From the NCBI GenBank assembly GCA_019787685.1, contig JAHNUO010000003.1, forward strand, positions 1,302,001-1,366,000: a DNA stretch of 64,000 bases, read 5' to 3'. This DNA comes from Chiua virens. Lineage: Eukaryota; Basidiomycota; Agaricomycetes; Boletales; Boletaceae. Made by a program: the position numbers and the translations under genes. Every line of letters starts with the position of its first letter. Within the stretch, counting starts at the first letter, position 1. Below the pieces are notes generated by a model, which saw nothing but the letters and a program-made list of their open reading frames with translations, did no database searches and was not told the DNA's origin. Of this stretch, positions 45,871 through 58,057 are shown one piece after another.

Positions 45871-46534
45871 AGCCAGATTGAAGCTCGGTGGATCCTCTGG
45901 CCAGACTTCGTTTCTGCCGCGGTTGTGGAGCACACTGGCACATGAAACCCAGTTTCCGTAAAGACATTCATTCAAGTTTTTTAAATTTGTAAGTAGTCAT
46001 CCTATACAGAAATCATCTTGGGTGAGCTGAAGCATCCATAGAGATCCCGTCGGACGGACTCCCACTTTACGAGTGCGTACTTACTACTGACGAGTCAACT
46101 AGAGGGAATTATGAACGGTTATTGAGTCTCGCACAGCACTAAAGCGTGTTGCAAGGCTTCCCGAGTCCAGCTGGTTGGTATCAGAATTGATGATGATGTC
46201 GATGATGACGACCGTGCACTACCTGAGTCCCATACTCTTGTCCCGTCGGACTCGGACTCATCCACTGGCAGCCGCGGTCACCGGTCACCGTAACTTGAAT
46301 TCGAAGTGTTTCCGGCCATTATAGTCTCAATTCCGCGTTGTTGAATTCCAAAGGATCGACCGCTTAAACCCATCCATCATTCCAAATGAGTATCGACGCG
46401 ACGAATCCACACGCCGGCCGGGATATATCATATATAGTGTCCTATGGGTGACTCGAACTGTAGGAAGCTCTTGCTATCTCCTCCATCCTTCAAGGAGCTC
46501 CAAGCGACGACAGATTTTATTTTCGTTGTAAATC
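45871..46534. other. Intergenic spacer and presumed promoter
   Basis: About 660 bp without a supported coding region. It contains an AT-rich ATATATCATATATAG at about 46424-46440, which could be a TATA-like element roughly 100 bp before the next start codon. Confidence 0.4.
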
Positions 46535-48229
46535 ATGTCCTCAGACTCACTGGATGAATCGTTTATCCTGGAAGGCAATTACGCAGCGTGTATGTTCCCC
46601 CAACATTTCAGTCAGTCAACAATTAATTTAACGCACTAAACACAGTGGTGGTAGTCACCTCCGTTGCATATGACTACTGTGAGTGATGTTTTTTCGTGCA
46701 GTTGTATTTCTAATGACCCTTCATTGCCTTCACTTTAGTTCTCACTTTCCCCAGAGAGGTATTCAACTTGTTCCGCACACGCTTCTTGCTCACAATTTGC
46801 AAAGATAGACTACATTTGGGTATTTCGGTAGCAACTAGCTCTCGTGCCACAAGCCTGACAATATCGCAGCGCAGACCCTGGACCTGGATCTCAACCCTGT
46901 TTGTTTTAGTGAGTATCGAAGCAAGTAGTACTGGGGCGGCATGAATAGTGTGATCCATGCTGACTTGCCATAGGTCCGTTATCTTGGTCTTTCGCACTCT
47001 ATGTAGGTTTACCGTCATCGTTGTGTAATCATGACTAACTTCGAGTGCACTGTTCAAGAGCATTTGTGTCCCGTATGTCGTCGAATAACATATGTTGTTG
47101 GTCGAGTAGACTGACCAGCTGCCTTTGTAGTCGATTTTACTTCCTTCAACTCTATTACAGTCAGTGTCTCCGCGTCATCTCTTAACTGTTACTAATGAAC
47201 ATGCTCTAACAGACGTATGCATTCGAATCTCACTAACAGTTTGATGGCTAATGAACGAATAGGTGTAAGCGTCACCTTACAGTCTATCATATTGTCACAC
47301 CAAGATATGGACATTTCCAAGGCACCACATTCTACTTTGCGGGGATATGGTCAATGCAGGTATTTCGTGCTGCTGCCGACCGTGAGATTCTCCTTCTCTA
47401 GTTCATTTTCATCTTTGTGAAGTCCAGTGACAGTGGTGATGATTCTGCGTGTTTATGCAATGTGGAATCGATCCAAGATAATCCTCGGCGCTCTCCTCTT
47501 CCTATACGTGCCGCAAACGATCGTTACTTTTCTTTTCTATGGAATGGCCAACTTGTCCGGTAAGTCTTACTTGAAAGTTTCGGCTGCAGTTTCGCATGTG
47601 TCGTTAACCCTGTTCCCCAGTGACGATTACCCCGGCGCTCAACAGCTCAATTTGTAATGGCTCGTTGTACTCACCATTTCCCACCTGGCTATCCGTGATT
47701 CCACACTTCTTATTCAGTATTGTATTGTTGATCCTCCCGGTCGTTCAGTCAGTTAAGCAATCTCTTGACAAGTACAAGACAACAAGGCAGTGGCAAGCTA
47801 ATCGGTACATCGAGCTGCTATTAGCAGATGGTATCCTTTATTTTCTTGCGTACGTCTCAGTCCTCCGTACCCCCAACTTATCACCTCTCGCCCAATTTGT
47901 GCAAAACTAATGACTCAACGATTGCTTCCATTTTACCAGACACGCGTTGTATGATCTTCGCACATTGATAGATTGGGGCTATGTGGCTTTACCCGATATA
48001 ATGTCGTTCATCCTGGACGCAGTCGTCTATTCTGCTTTTATTCACCATGCTACCCCGATTCATCATTGGCATACGCGAGTTGTATGACCGGGATATCCAC
48101 CGGCAGTGTGGCATCGATAGTGGGTTCGGAATCTCGATACCAACACGACCTGTGTCTACGATCGCGTTCGCGGACGGTTCGGAGACGATTTCACTTCAGG
48201 AGGTTGGGGATGGTGCAGGGCAAGTTTGA
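46535..48229 (+). CDS. DUF6533-like fungal seven-helix membrane protein
   Basis: Resembles the large basidiomycete family of putative seven-transmembrane proteins of unknown function. Supported exons: 46535-46589, 46646-46678, 46739-46908 (possibly with an intron at 46759-46869), 46974-47002, then an unresolved part. Coding resumes around 47290 (QGTTFYFAGIWSMQVF) and continues through VMILRVYAMWNRSKIILG, ALNSSICNGS, a helical segment ending KYKTTRQWQANRY, and HALYDLRTLIDWGY. The N-terminal LVVVTSVAYDYFLTFPREV is the usual DUF6533 start. The last helix and the conserved LPRFIIGIRELYDRD read in a frame offset by one base at the TTTT of 48036-48039. No intron explains this, so the copy has either a sequence error or a damaging indel. 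Not all exon limits could be fixed. Confidence 0.72.
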
Positions 48230-48743
48230 GTTCTGACTTGTGCGGCGAGGGTAGTAGTGTCGTCCGATCGTCTGAAAGTACCTTGGGTCTTAGGGTCTTC
48301 ACAGAAAATCCCTGGATCACGAAGTTGAGGATGTCTGTTCAAATCAATTGTTTTTGTCTGCCACAGTTTCAAGTTCTTCCACTAGCACCAGATACTACCA
48401 TGACTCGGATATCAGCAAAGAAGATAAGACGAAGATAAGATCATCAAGTTCCCCGACTTTGTGGTAACCTACTAGTATACTTACGTCTTTTGAATCCTGG
48501 CTTCCGCAACCGCACTAGAAAGACAATCTCGCGATATCATATTCTTTTCCGAGTTCGAGTCTTGCCACTCTAATTCGCAGCCAACGACATTGCGATACGC
48601 AGAGACAATCCCAAGTGAGAAACGATTCATGAACGTCGTCAGGATGAAATAACATCGTAAGCTACTCTAGTAACGAACCTGGAGCTGGTAAGCAGAATGA
48701 ACGAACAAGACGTTGGATAGTGATGTATTGAACGCTCAAGCGC
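48230..48743. other. Convergent 3' spacer
   Basis: About 510 bp between two convergent membrane-protein genes. No gene or repeat recognised. Confidence 0.45.
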
Positions 48744-49486
48744 TCAAGTTTCAGCGCCTCGGCGCCCAGTCCCTTGACTCCCTTCAACCGCAACACCGGA
48801 TTCCACTTCTACGTCTTCCGCCAACTCGCGTCTTCTCGGAACATAATGCCTCGCAGCGGAGGCGAACAAGGGGAAGAGAACCGAGGGTGACATGCCCGCG
48901 ACGAAAATACAGATGGAAAGTACTGGAGACCCGGTCAGGACAAATAGACCAGCGATCCGGATGGCAACGAATCCAATGTCGAGTACACCGAAGAGAATGG
49001 CAAACGTTGCGTAACTCATATGCTCGGCGCGTGCCTGGAATAACAATCGTCATGTAAGACGCCAATGTCAGCCGGATGGACGAGATGAAGAACAAGTACC
49101 TTGAGCTCCATAGGCGACAGTCGACCATAGTGGATGTGTATGTTCTCGGCCATGAACAAGAAAGCCAGCGTGAGGAGCGTGAAGAAGTAGTTGCCGCTGA
49201 TGAGATGGATCCTGTGTATCGTTAGCCTAACTTCTAGGTCAATATGAAACGTGGTTTCATACGTGAAGCAGCTACGAAACTGCCGCAGAGATGGTGCACC
49301 GGTGAGACATGCTAGACTGAGAATCGTGCAGAAGGTACATACTAGGTCTATCGACCAGGCGACTCGGTCATTCAGAGCCGCTCTGACGTCTTCAAAGCCG
49401 ACCGATGACCGCATCATGTCGTATAATGTAAGTCCGAGGATGTGCCGGGCGATGGCATTGAAAATCTTTGATGAGTATGCTTGCAT
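48744..49486 (-). CDS. Unrecognised multi-helix membrane protein
   Basis: Minus-strand exons 49486-49263, 49211-49100 and 49034-48744 join cleanly through GT-AG introns of 51 and 65 nt to give 208 residues. At least four hydrophobic helices are visible: WSIDLVCTFCTILSLACL, GNYFFTLLTLAFLFMAEN, YATFAILFGVLDIGFVAI with IAGLFVLTG, and VLSICIFVAGMSPSVLFPLF. A charged tail follows. I do not recognise the family. It does not show the DUF6533 start motif of its neighbour. Another in-frame exon may lie upstream between 49487 and 49772, so the start is provisional. Consistent splicing and helix pattern argue that it is a real gene. Confidence 0.6.
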
Positions 49487-50083
49487 TCCTTGGGAAAGGG
49501 TGGGGGGAATTCTGGTGAAGTAGCATCATGAGGGTGGTAGTGTTTTTAAAGCAGAGAGTTGAGGCTGGGCGTGGTTCAATTTCTTCGATGTGTCCCGTTG
49601 TCGAGACCAGGTTGCACAAGGTGCCGTGATCGGACACCCCGAGTTCAAATCCATGGAACATGGTGGTCTTCAACGCTTTACCCATTATAGTAGTGGATGA
49701 GGATGATATTCCAGATTCTTCGCCTGATTTGGGAATAGATTTAGGAACGATGACGGTCAAATATTGTGACATTCGCTACAGCTTGCTGCGGTTATCGCGG
49801 AGCTATGTAGTTTCCTGAAACGACTACACGAGGATGAGGTCGAGGTCTGAAATAGCCTTATAAAGCAAGTTACTAGCAGGGGTCGCCTGCCGGCACAATA
49901 TACATTTAAGCCACCCACCTCGAGAGCTGTGTCACAGAGCAAGTACGGAAGGTAAGGCTTTGAAGGATGATCGATGATGGTTTCACGCCGCCTCTATTAC
50001 CATTATTAGTTAGGTCACGTATACGTGTTCGGTCTGACTCCCAAGTGCTTTTTCCAAGGCGTTTTCTATGTATATGATACGCT
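49487..50083. other. Spacer with possible 5' exon
   Basis: About 600 bp between the unrecognised membrane gene and the 3' end of the glycosyltransferase, both minus strand. A minus-strand frame starting at 49772 could contribute an upstream exon to the membrane gene, but no splice junction could be fixed. Confidence 0.35.
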
Positions 50084-51676
50084 TCAGACGTTCATCCCTA
50101 TTTCTTTCAAGATAGCTGCAGACGCAAGTTCACGTCCACTCCCCTTGGCTCTACAAACCTCCCTCAGACGCTGTGCACTCGCTCTGAGTGCGACCGCTTC
50201 CTGACTGTGCCCTGTGACCCTCACCAGCGCTGTTCCGAATTCTTCTGCCTGAACATCCGGCGCGCAAGTTTTGTTCCCAAAAAGGCCGATGTTCAAGTAT
50301 TCGACGCGGCAGGCATAATCGAACGTGTCAAACCATACAGGAAGTATGATCTGCGGCACGCCAGACCTAGTTAATGACATTAGTTATTCTTCAAACAACG
50401 TAGATGAAACGGCTCACCAAACACCCTCGTAGAATGAATTCGCACCACCATGGTGAACGGTACAAACCACGTTCGGATGTTGCAATATGGAGACAGGTTC
50501 TACATTCAGCCAAGGCACCACCTTCACAGTACCCTCACTTATTTCCTTCCTAACGATCTCGTCAATCGCTCTTTGAACGTCCCCATTTGCCTTGACCTTC
50601 CAGAGCACCTGCATCTGCCTGTCGGATCTTTCTTTGTCGTGACAGGCTAGTAATATGCGGATTGCACCAGTCACGGCCCTCGCGAACTTCACATCGGATT
50701 CTACGTGCGATCCTAGATTGATCATCACGGTTGGCCTATCGTCCAACCACTTTTTCAATTCTGGGTCAATCTCTTCTAGAGGGTCGAAGGGGAGGACGAT
50801 TGGGCCGCATAGGCGAAGCTCCTTGGGAATGACCGCATATGAAAAGTCGGTTTCGATGAGACCAGGACAAATATGTGTTATGCCACTGCAAGCGCGAAAG
50901 CCAACATCCGATGGTAACCCAAGAGATGTACGCAAAGCTTGAATAGGTCTGACGTTTGCGTCGGTCACAAAAGCTATGATGTGTCGAATATTGAGATAGA
51001 TGTTCAAGGGAATCTGCCACCACTTGAGGGGGTATGGAAATCCCGAAGATATACTAGTGCAAGGATCAATATTAAGGAGAAACAAAGTCCAAAGATCGAG
51101 ATTTATGACGCACGCGGGATATTTCCAAAAATACGCCAGATAAGGTTGCACCTTCGCCGCAACTTCCTTGATGGAATTAGGCAATATGACCACGGATTTT
51201 TGATTCACGAGTTCGCAGGCGTCCTTTGCAGGATATAAGAACATATCTATCACAGCCACGTTCGGAGTAATGGTCTCGACAATCTTTTTGCAGTTCTCGA
51301 TAGCTATCAGGTACTCCTGCGGACTCCAAGGAAAGACCGTTGTAAACATTTTTGAGTAACTTTTCAAAGCGCCCACGATACCGTGCGGGTGGCGAAGGTC
51401 TTGTATCCTTTGACCGAGCTTGTGGAGAGCGTCTTCTATCGATGGGAAGTCCTTGAACTCGTGGAAGACAATAGAGCCAGTATGTCTACGGTTCGAGCGC
51501 GAAGAGTGGTGGGTGGCGAGGTCTTGAAGCCATGATACGCGAGATTTGAGAGGTGCGAAGGACGCAATATGGACATCAACGCCCGCAAGGGCAAGTTCGT
51601 ATGCTGTCGCCAGGCAGACATTCGCTTGGCCATGCTGAGAGTGAGTGAAGAAAAGTACGCTGGTAAGGCAGTTCAT
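50084..51676 (-). CDS. UDP-glycosyltransferase, GT1 family
   Basis: Transfers a sugar from a UDP-sugar to a small acceptor (sterol, lipid or secondary metabolite). The acceptor is unknown. Two minus-strand exons, 51676-50418 and 50366-50084, are separated by a 51-nt intron; 513 residues. The N-terminal acceptor domain begins with a short beta strand and the GQANVCLATAYELALAG helix. The C-terminal donor domain shows PTVMINLGSHVES, VPWLNVEPVSILQHP and the signature HHGGANSFYEGVW (about residues 408-420), the fungal counterpart of HCGWNS, completed by splicing to SGVPQIILPVWFDTFD. It ends in a short helix with no transmembrane anchor. A decayed duplicate of its last exon lies at 45455-45870 on the other strand. 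Confidence 0.93.
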
Positions 51677-52484
51677 AGCGAGTGAGATATGTATGATACA
51701 CCTACTGTTACGCCATAGCCGATTTAAAATAGTTCAGAGTGAGGCCATATATCATACTAGACCATATCGGCTTTTTCATTTTCGGTAGTGCCCGCCAATT
51801 CACTGGAAAGTTGCGAAACATTGCTATGATGAACTCGGGATGCGCGAAATTCGTGATGACAAACAAGTTTGCATCTGCTACTCAAAGGAAAGCTCGTGAA
51901 ACATTGAGGATATGGGTATATCAAAACGAGCAATGTTTAAAGAAAAGTACCTGTTTCTGTTATGACCACCGGACTAACAGCGCAACGAAGGAGTCTATGC
52001 GCAGATTAGCCTGTACTTAAACGTTGATGACTTGGTCACGCACTATATCTCGTTGTACGCTCCCAGCGTCCAAGATGAACTGATAAGGGGTAGGCTGCTG
52101 AAGCAGTAAGTCTTCGTCGGACTCGGATTCTGCCATTGTCCAACTACTTGTTCAGTTGACACTCTGTTCCAAGGGATCAAAAGTCAGAACGATTAGCCCG
52201 CATGAGTAACGTTCCCAAGCGGATTCCAGTTGACATGTAAAAGTACGTTGGCACAGGGTCACAGATATACGTCACCAGATTGAATCTCCGAGTCCCGCCG
52301 CACCCCGGCGTGGCTTTGAATCCTTAGGGAAGAGGTAGGACACGCTTCTTGGGTGCTGATCTGAGTCAAAACCAGACAAAGCTCGAACACGACTCTTGCG
52401 GAAGTACCAGAAGCCCCGGGAACAAACAACCAGCGTAGCGAGACAGTCGCGCATTATCCAAGTATATATATGTAATATCTACTA
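51677..52484. other. Intergenic spacer
   Basis: About 800 bp between the glycosyltransferase start and the histone deacetylase 3' end. The open frame 51739-52020 (plus) has no domain. Presumed promoter and terminator sequence. Confidence 0.45.
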
Positions 52485-55352
52485 TTACCTTTTGGGGCTG
52501 GTCAATTGTTGTACATGCTCACGTATCATTGGAAGTGCCTTCATCATGGTCTTGATTGGTTTGGTTTCTTCTGAAAGGCCAAGAGCAGTTCAAAATCAGC
52601 AAAATGTCAAATACGAGGGAAAACATCTGATACCAATCTGCCTGACTCGTCCATGCCGCTTGAGGATTTTGCCCTCCGCACCCAAGGCCGGGTGTTGAGG
52701 ATGTAGAATGACTAGAGAGTTCTTTTCGTCTCTCAGTGTTCTGTAAGCTGAAAGATAAAAACGAAAGGCTATTACTTCTCGATACCATTGGGAGAGACTC
52801 TCGGAATCCTTGGGTATTAGAGGTATCTTTCCCGTCCCGACGACTTGGACTACGAGGTTGACATATCTGATCATATTAACCCCTGTCACATCCGTCAGAA
52901 TGACGCAAGCTTCAATGCCAAGCGGGGCCTACGTCTGACGCTGATCATGTCCATCAAGGACTGACAGCCTTGACCATGACCAATCAGGATAAAGCGTTTC
53001 GCGCTTGACAACCTCCACAGAAAGGTAAAGCTAAGCCAAAAGCATCATTTTGAGTTTGTTCCGCTCACTGGATGTAATTGTCCCAGATGTACGTGAGGAG
53101 ATCTCTGGCCGGGTTCTCTGCCGCTTTGGGACGCTACGAATGACGGGCTTAGTAAGGCCGAATGCTATCTTGCTGGACATACCAGCGTTGGTAGCGCCGA
53201 GGCTGGGAATGGCCTAGGAAAAAGATTTACGTCGGCGAGCGCATACTCTTCACCCTTCACCCAAGCAATGAGGTCCTTCGAAAAATCAATCTGTAAAAAC
53301 CATACCCATTGGTTATCCAAATACAGAAAGAGAGATAGAAACATACGAGGTAGGAATGCTCCATGCTGACGTTGCACATAGGACTCCCGTCCAGTTCAAC
53401 GCGCAAATTTCCACTAATAGTTGGATTCAGCGACGTTCTCCTGAGGGCGAAAAAGGCACTAACAATTCATGAACGAATAGTACAACTGTCTCATTTTCGA
53501 GTAAGTCGTTCCTTAAAAACGTCACTACGCAAACATGAACCACTTTCTAAAAAGAATACCTACGTGCACATCACCTGTGAACCATACCGCTCTTCATAGG
53601 CGGGCATCAATGGAACCTGTAGCATTTTGTATTGTGAATACATAAAGTGCTGCCGATGTCCTTTGAGAATTTCCGGTATGGAGAACGTGATTTCGTCCAT
53701 TTCTGTACAGAATGTAGTGAACTGAATAGTTCTAAACACAATACGAACCTACCTTCGCGAGGCTCGCATGCTTTTGGATTGATGTTCTTCCAGTATTTAC
53801 TCTGTTCCAGGGCTACATGCCAGACCGTTTCTGTACCAGCTTCAGATGCCATCATCGGAGGTAATTCGGGGGGTGCATCCCCAAGCAAAGTGCGAGCAAC
53901 GGCCAGCGCAGAATTTGATATGGAGTCGAGATTATAACCGCCCTTGGAGTGAAATGCAATACGTATAAGTCAGGAAAGTATCCAAGGACAATAATTGTTG
54001 ACATACCTCCAAAGCAACTACCATTTTACCGCCAGCCAGACTTGCTAGCATGTGGGTCATATGCGCGTACCCAGCAGGCGACACGTGACATTCGCCCAAG
54101 TCATCGCCATCCGCTGCATCGAAACCGGCCGAGACTGTAGGGATGAATCTACGTTATGAGTGTGCGAGCGAGGAAAGTACTCCCAAACGTACTGATCACC
54201 AATTCCGGAGCAAACTCCAGTGCAATTGGCATTACAATTTGCTGGAAGGCGTGGATATAATCAGCATCTGTCATTCCTTTCGTGGGCCACGGGACGTTGA
54301 CAGAACTGGTATTCGTCAGGAACACTCTTGAGTCTGGTCGCAGGACATACTAGCCAAGGCCTGGGCCTTCTCCGCAGGAGTCCAAACCTCCGAAGGGGCC
54401 ACAAGGATAAAATTGACCACGCTCGTAGCGGTGTATGGAGATGTACAATACAGTTGGATCGTCATTGAATGCACGCTGGGTGCCGTTGCCTGGTCAAAGT
54501 GAGCGTTCTTGGATGAGAAACGGTAGGTAGAATTACCATGGTGTACATCCCTTTTGGAAAAGCGAGGTGTCAAGAAAATAATGCGAGACACATAACCCAT
54601 TGGCCTACCAGTCCAGTATCAATATGCGTTTTATTCGAGTACACAATTGGACAACTTTCGCAGCCACGGCAACGTTGTTGAAGAAGCAAAAACCCATGTG
54701 CTCATCAGGCTCAGCGTGATGACCTGGAGGTCGGACAATTGCGAAGGTTTTTTTAAGGTGACCTTGAGCCACTTTCAGGCATGCTTCAATGACACCACCA
54801 CAGCTCAGTCTGGCGGCGCGCGTGGTACCGTTCATAACGTAGAGGGATAACGATTCGTAGTAACTGTCCGAGTCGGTGATGTCTTGTGCAGTCATAGCTA
54901 GGGAGATTAAGAGACTCGCGTTGTGAGCGTCGGGGGGGTTCGAAGGAAAGCGCAGACCAAGCGCGTTTCCCGCACTCACATTGAATGGCAAGTACCTTGT
55001 CCCAGTGCTCTTCTGTGTGAACAAGCAGTGCTTCTTTACGATACACAGGGCGGATAGGGATCTGTTTCATTTTCGGGATTAATTTGGCACCTAAGATAGC
55101 TTCGAAAATCCGCGTGATTCGGTCTGGTTGCTCAGGATGGCCGTGAACAGACGCGTGGAGGAGCATTTCTTGAGAATAAACATAACCAACAGTGAATTCG
55201 TTGACCACCTGAAAAGGCTCAGACTGGGCACGAAGGGGAGGTACTGCTGGTGGACTTGGTGGACGGTGGCCACGTGCTGGAACGATTTGAGTTTCTTGAC
55301 CATCCACGTCCATTGGCGCGTCGTCGAGCTGACCGTTGGTGTTTGCGTCCAT
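52485..55352 (-). CDS. hda1: Class II histone deacetylase with Arb2 domain (Hda1/Clr3-like)
   Basis: Zinc-dependent deacetylase of histone tails, a core of repressive complexes. Fifteen minus-strand exons: 55352-54980, 54897-54609, 54550-54537, 54489-54351, 54305-54193, 54134-54007, 53942-53753, 53702-53583, 53524-53464, 53413-53347, 53290-53183, 53133-53069, 53003-52933, 52882-52634, 52570-52485; 690 residues. Catalytic domain: RPPGHHAE with the His pair near 184-185, [21 protein letters not shown] (spanning a 14-nt exon), [15 protein letters not shown] and ALEGGYNLDS. The C-terminal Arb2 domain has [29 protein letters not shown] and [18 protein letters not shown]. Around exons 8-9 a one-base offset in AAAAA (53515-53519) competes with the intron chosen here. 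A 35-nt stretch at 52741-52775 looks like an intron (GTAATA to TTACAG) but must be kept to hold the frame. Confidence 0.93.
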
Positions 55353-55678
55353 GGCACCGCGACCAGCGTAGTACGGTGTATGAGTAGTGCTAGTAAGGAG
55401 TAGTAGTACACTTTGCTAGTATACTTGTGTATTGAAACTCAGTTTGCTTCCAACTCCCAGGCTGAACGCCAACGTCGTTTGCGGCGATGCTCGATGGGCG
55501 CTCGGCTGGCCTTAGGGCATTACCATAGCAATCCCGGCGTGCTCATACCTTTGGGCTGTGCGAAATGTGAGCATCCAACAACCTTACCCTGCTGCGGCTC
55601 ACTAGCAGTCTAAGCTTCAGTTGTCTGCAGCAGCCCACGACATACGCTACGTTCATTCACGTTCTGGGGGCGTGCAAC
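55353..55678. promoter_or_regulatory. Divergent promoter, histone deacetylase / tetraspan gene
   Basis: 326 bp between divergent start codons. A short frame at 55413-55613 has no domain. Both promoters are expected here. Confidence 0.45.
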
Positions 55679-56933
55679 ATGGCCATTAACGTCACCACAT
55701 GGCTATTCCGTTCTGATTCGTTCTGCTGTTGTATACCAGTTCGCGCGGGATTTGTCTTGATATCTTTACTGACACTCCTTCTTTCTGGGGCCATCTCAGT
55801 CATTATATGGTTTGAAATTTTCCGTAGGTCTCTCGTTCCTTATCACCATCTTAGTTCTGACCAAAAACGGACCAGATTCTAACGAATTTTCTACGAAGGA
55901 GCGAGTTGCTTTTATCTTGACAGGGATCCTTGAGAGCCTCCTCTTTGTGGCGTCGGTCATGGGGTGCGCGTGCCCTTCGGGCCTTCCCGCACAAAAGCAC
56001 TCACTCAGTTATACCTCGCAGGATGATCGGCGTTGTCGCACGCAAGCAGCTCTTCGTCATGATTTACACTTATTTCCTCTATGTTCATTTCATCCTCAAT
56101 CTCATCATCGGCATATACTTCCTCGTTACCGTGCGTGCAAGTAATCGCGAACAGCTTGTCAATTACTGTGCAGATGTGTTCGTGGACACCTCGATAGGGT
56201 CAAGTTGCATGAGCCTCATGGGGATCTCCACCTATGTCCTCATAGCGATTGTTGCGGTCTTGTTGTTTTTGGAATTATGTGAGTCGCCCTTTCTTCTCCC
56301 GTATGTTTACTGACATTCATTCTGCCTCGAGACGCGATATTGATCGCAACTCGCTACGTCTACCGCCTGCGCATGCAAAAACGAGACGACCGGTCACGAC
56401 GCATGGGCTATTTTCATGCCCTGTCAAAACCGGAATCGTTCAGTACAAGGCATATACGCCAGGCGAGTGACAACATCGAGTTGCTCAGTTCGCCAGAAAG
56501 CCATGGCGATCTAGCGGACCTCGTGGATCCTGTGATTGACATCCGACCGGAGAGCTACATGCGAGTGCCGACACATGACCATGATCCACTTCCACTTCCA
56601 GCACCTAGCCCATCATCAGCAGCTCGCACACTGTCGGAAACGTCCTCCGTCCGCCGCTTCCGTGCACTGCCACCGCGCCCAACGGCATTGAGCCTTCCGC
56701 AGGAAAAAGGTCCATCCCCGGGAAGACTACCAAATCCACACGAACACTCGACCGACGCGCCGAAATGGGGTGAGACACAACCTCCGGGCAACGATGATGA
56801 ACGGCATTCCATATACACCGCGGAGGTGTCAACAACCGCTCATGCTGCGTTGATGGAACACGCAACTTACATGGGGACCATGTTTTCCAGTGCTCCAGCT
56901 GTACCCAATAATTCTCAACGATCGCTTCGATGA
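55679..56933 (+). CDS. Tetraspan membrane protein with Pro-rich tail
   Basis: Exons 55679-55823, 55855-55963, 56022-56278 and 56332-56933; 370 residues. Four hydrophobic helices are visible: AGFVLISLLTLLLSGAISVI, VAFILTGILESLLFVASVMG, LFVMIYTYFLYVHFILNLII, and STYVLIAIVAVLLFLEL reaching YAILIATRYVY. A 170-residue cytosolic tail follows, rich in Pro, Ser and acidic residues (HDHDPLPLPAPSPSS). Fungi have many such small tetraspan proteins with no assigned role, and I cannot name the function. The first intron is only 31 nt. It restores the frame, but a one-base offset there would do so too. The other introns are ordinary (58 and 53 nt). Confidence 0.78.
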
Positions 56934-57183
56934 CACGGTCATGTTTCTTTTGATACTACTTAGTTTTTATGGACATGGAGTGTATTGCACACTGTTGGAC
57001 TACTACTAGCCGTATGTAACACAGAGCCTGGTACAGAGTGACAATTAGCACAGCCAACAAAGCCAAACAGGGTAAGTTACTCAGTGCAGTGTGACACTTG
57101 TGCTGTCAACGCTGAGGACGTTTAATTCTGTACAGACTCGGACGAGACGGACGGCGACGTACTCGCTAGACGGACTAGATGAC

Positions 57184-58057
57184 ATGCCCAAGCGCTATGA
57201 CGTTCAACGGCAACATGTTGTTGACTCAGTTCGTGTCCCCAACTCATATGCCATCGCCGATTGCTTACCCGGAATTAACTAGCTCGACAATCTCATATTC
57301 CAGCTCTACATTCTCTCCTTCTTCCTGTCGCCGACCATACTACCCCTCGTGTGCCGAGTCGCAACCCAGTTCGTCTTCTACAAACCTCGCGAGCTCGATC
57401 CCAAGCTCTCACTCCGCGTCTGGCTCTTCTTCCTCTGCCTTGCGAATGCGCCTAGTTTCTGGTTTCACGTCCAAGAGGGTGCAACGGAAGGCCGAGCCAT
57501 CATTCTCGACTTTATCGGGATGGGTATGTTTTCAAACCCGGCCTAGTCACCCTACTCACAACAGTACAGGATATCTACCGTCCAAGCTGCACCTCGTATC
57601 GCTCGATACCCTCATTCTCTCCCTTCAGATGCTCCTCACTACCATCTCGTTCGAGATCTCGTTGCATTTATCCTCCTCGTCTGAAACCGAGTGCAGCATT
57701 ATCCCGTTGCCATCCGCGCTGTCACCACCTATCTTGGAAGTGGACTGTGCTGACGGCGAGGGAAAATATTCACACCGCCATGCGCCCACAATGATCATAG
57801 ACCTCCGTTTCCGCCACCTGATAAACCGCTTGCGAAACCCCGTTCTGCCTGTGTCCCCTACTGGCCTGTCCACCCTCCCACTTCCAAATACGACCCCATC
57901 ACCTCTTTCGATGCACTTGAGGGCCATTGTGAGGCGACGAGAAGAGGCAAGGCGACGAGCGTCAGACCAGTCTGACTCGGCAGGAGTTACCAACAGCGCA
58001 AGGACAGAAGACATGGGAAGAATGCCAGGGAGTATGACCACCGAGCAGGTCGAATAG
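57184..58057 (+). CDS. DUF1746 / Dsc4-like membrane protein
   Basis: Exons 57184-57228, 57283-57523 and 57570-58057 (introns 54 and 46 nt); 257 residues. The DUF1746 core is clear: MPKRYDVQRQHVVDSLDNL, LYILSFFLSPTILPLVCR, then GRAIILDFIGMGYLPSKLHL, completed by splicing intron 2, and VSLDTLILSLQMLLTT. At least three membrane helices are predicted, with a basic, Pro-rich C-terminal tail (RAIVRRREEARRRA). DUF1746 is found in Dsc4 of the fission-yeast Golgi/endosomal Dsc ubiquitin ligase, which cleaves SREBP; the role here is inferred from that. An upstream in-frame extension (57091-57183) is possible, but MPKRYDVQ is the usual kind of start. Confidence 0.85.
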
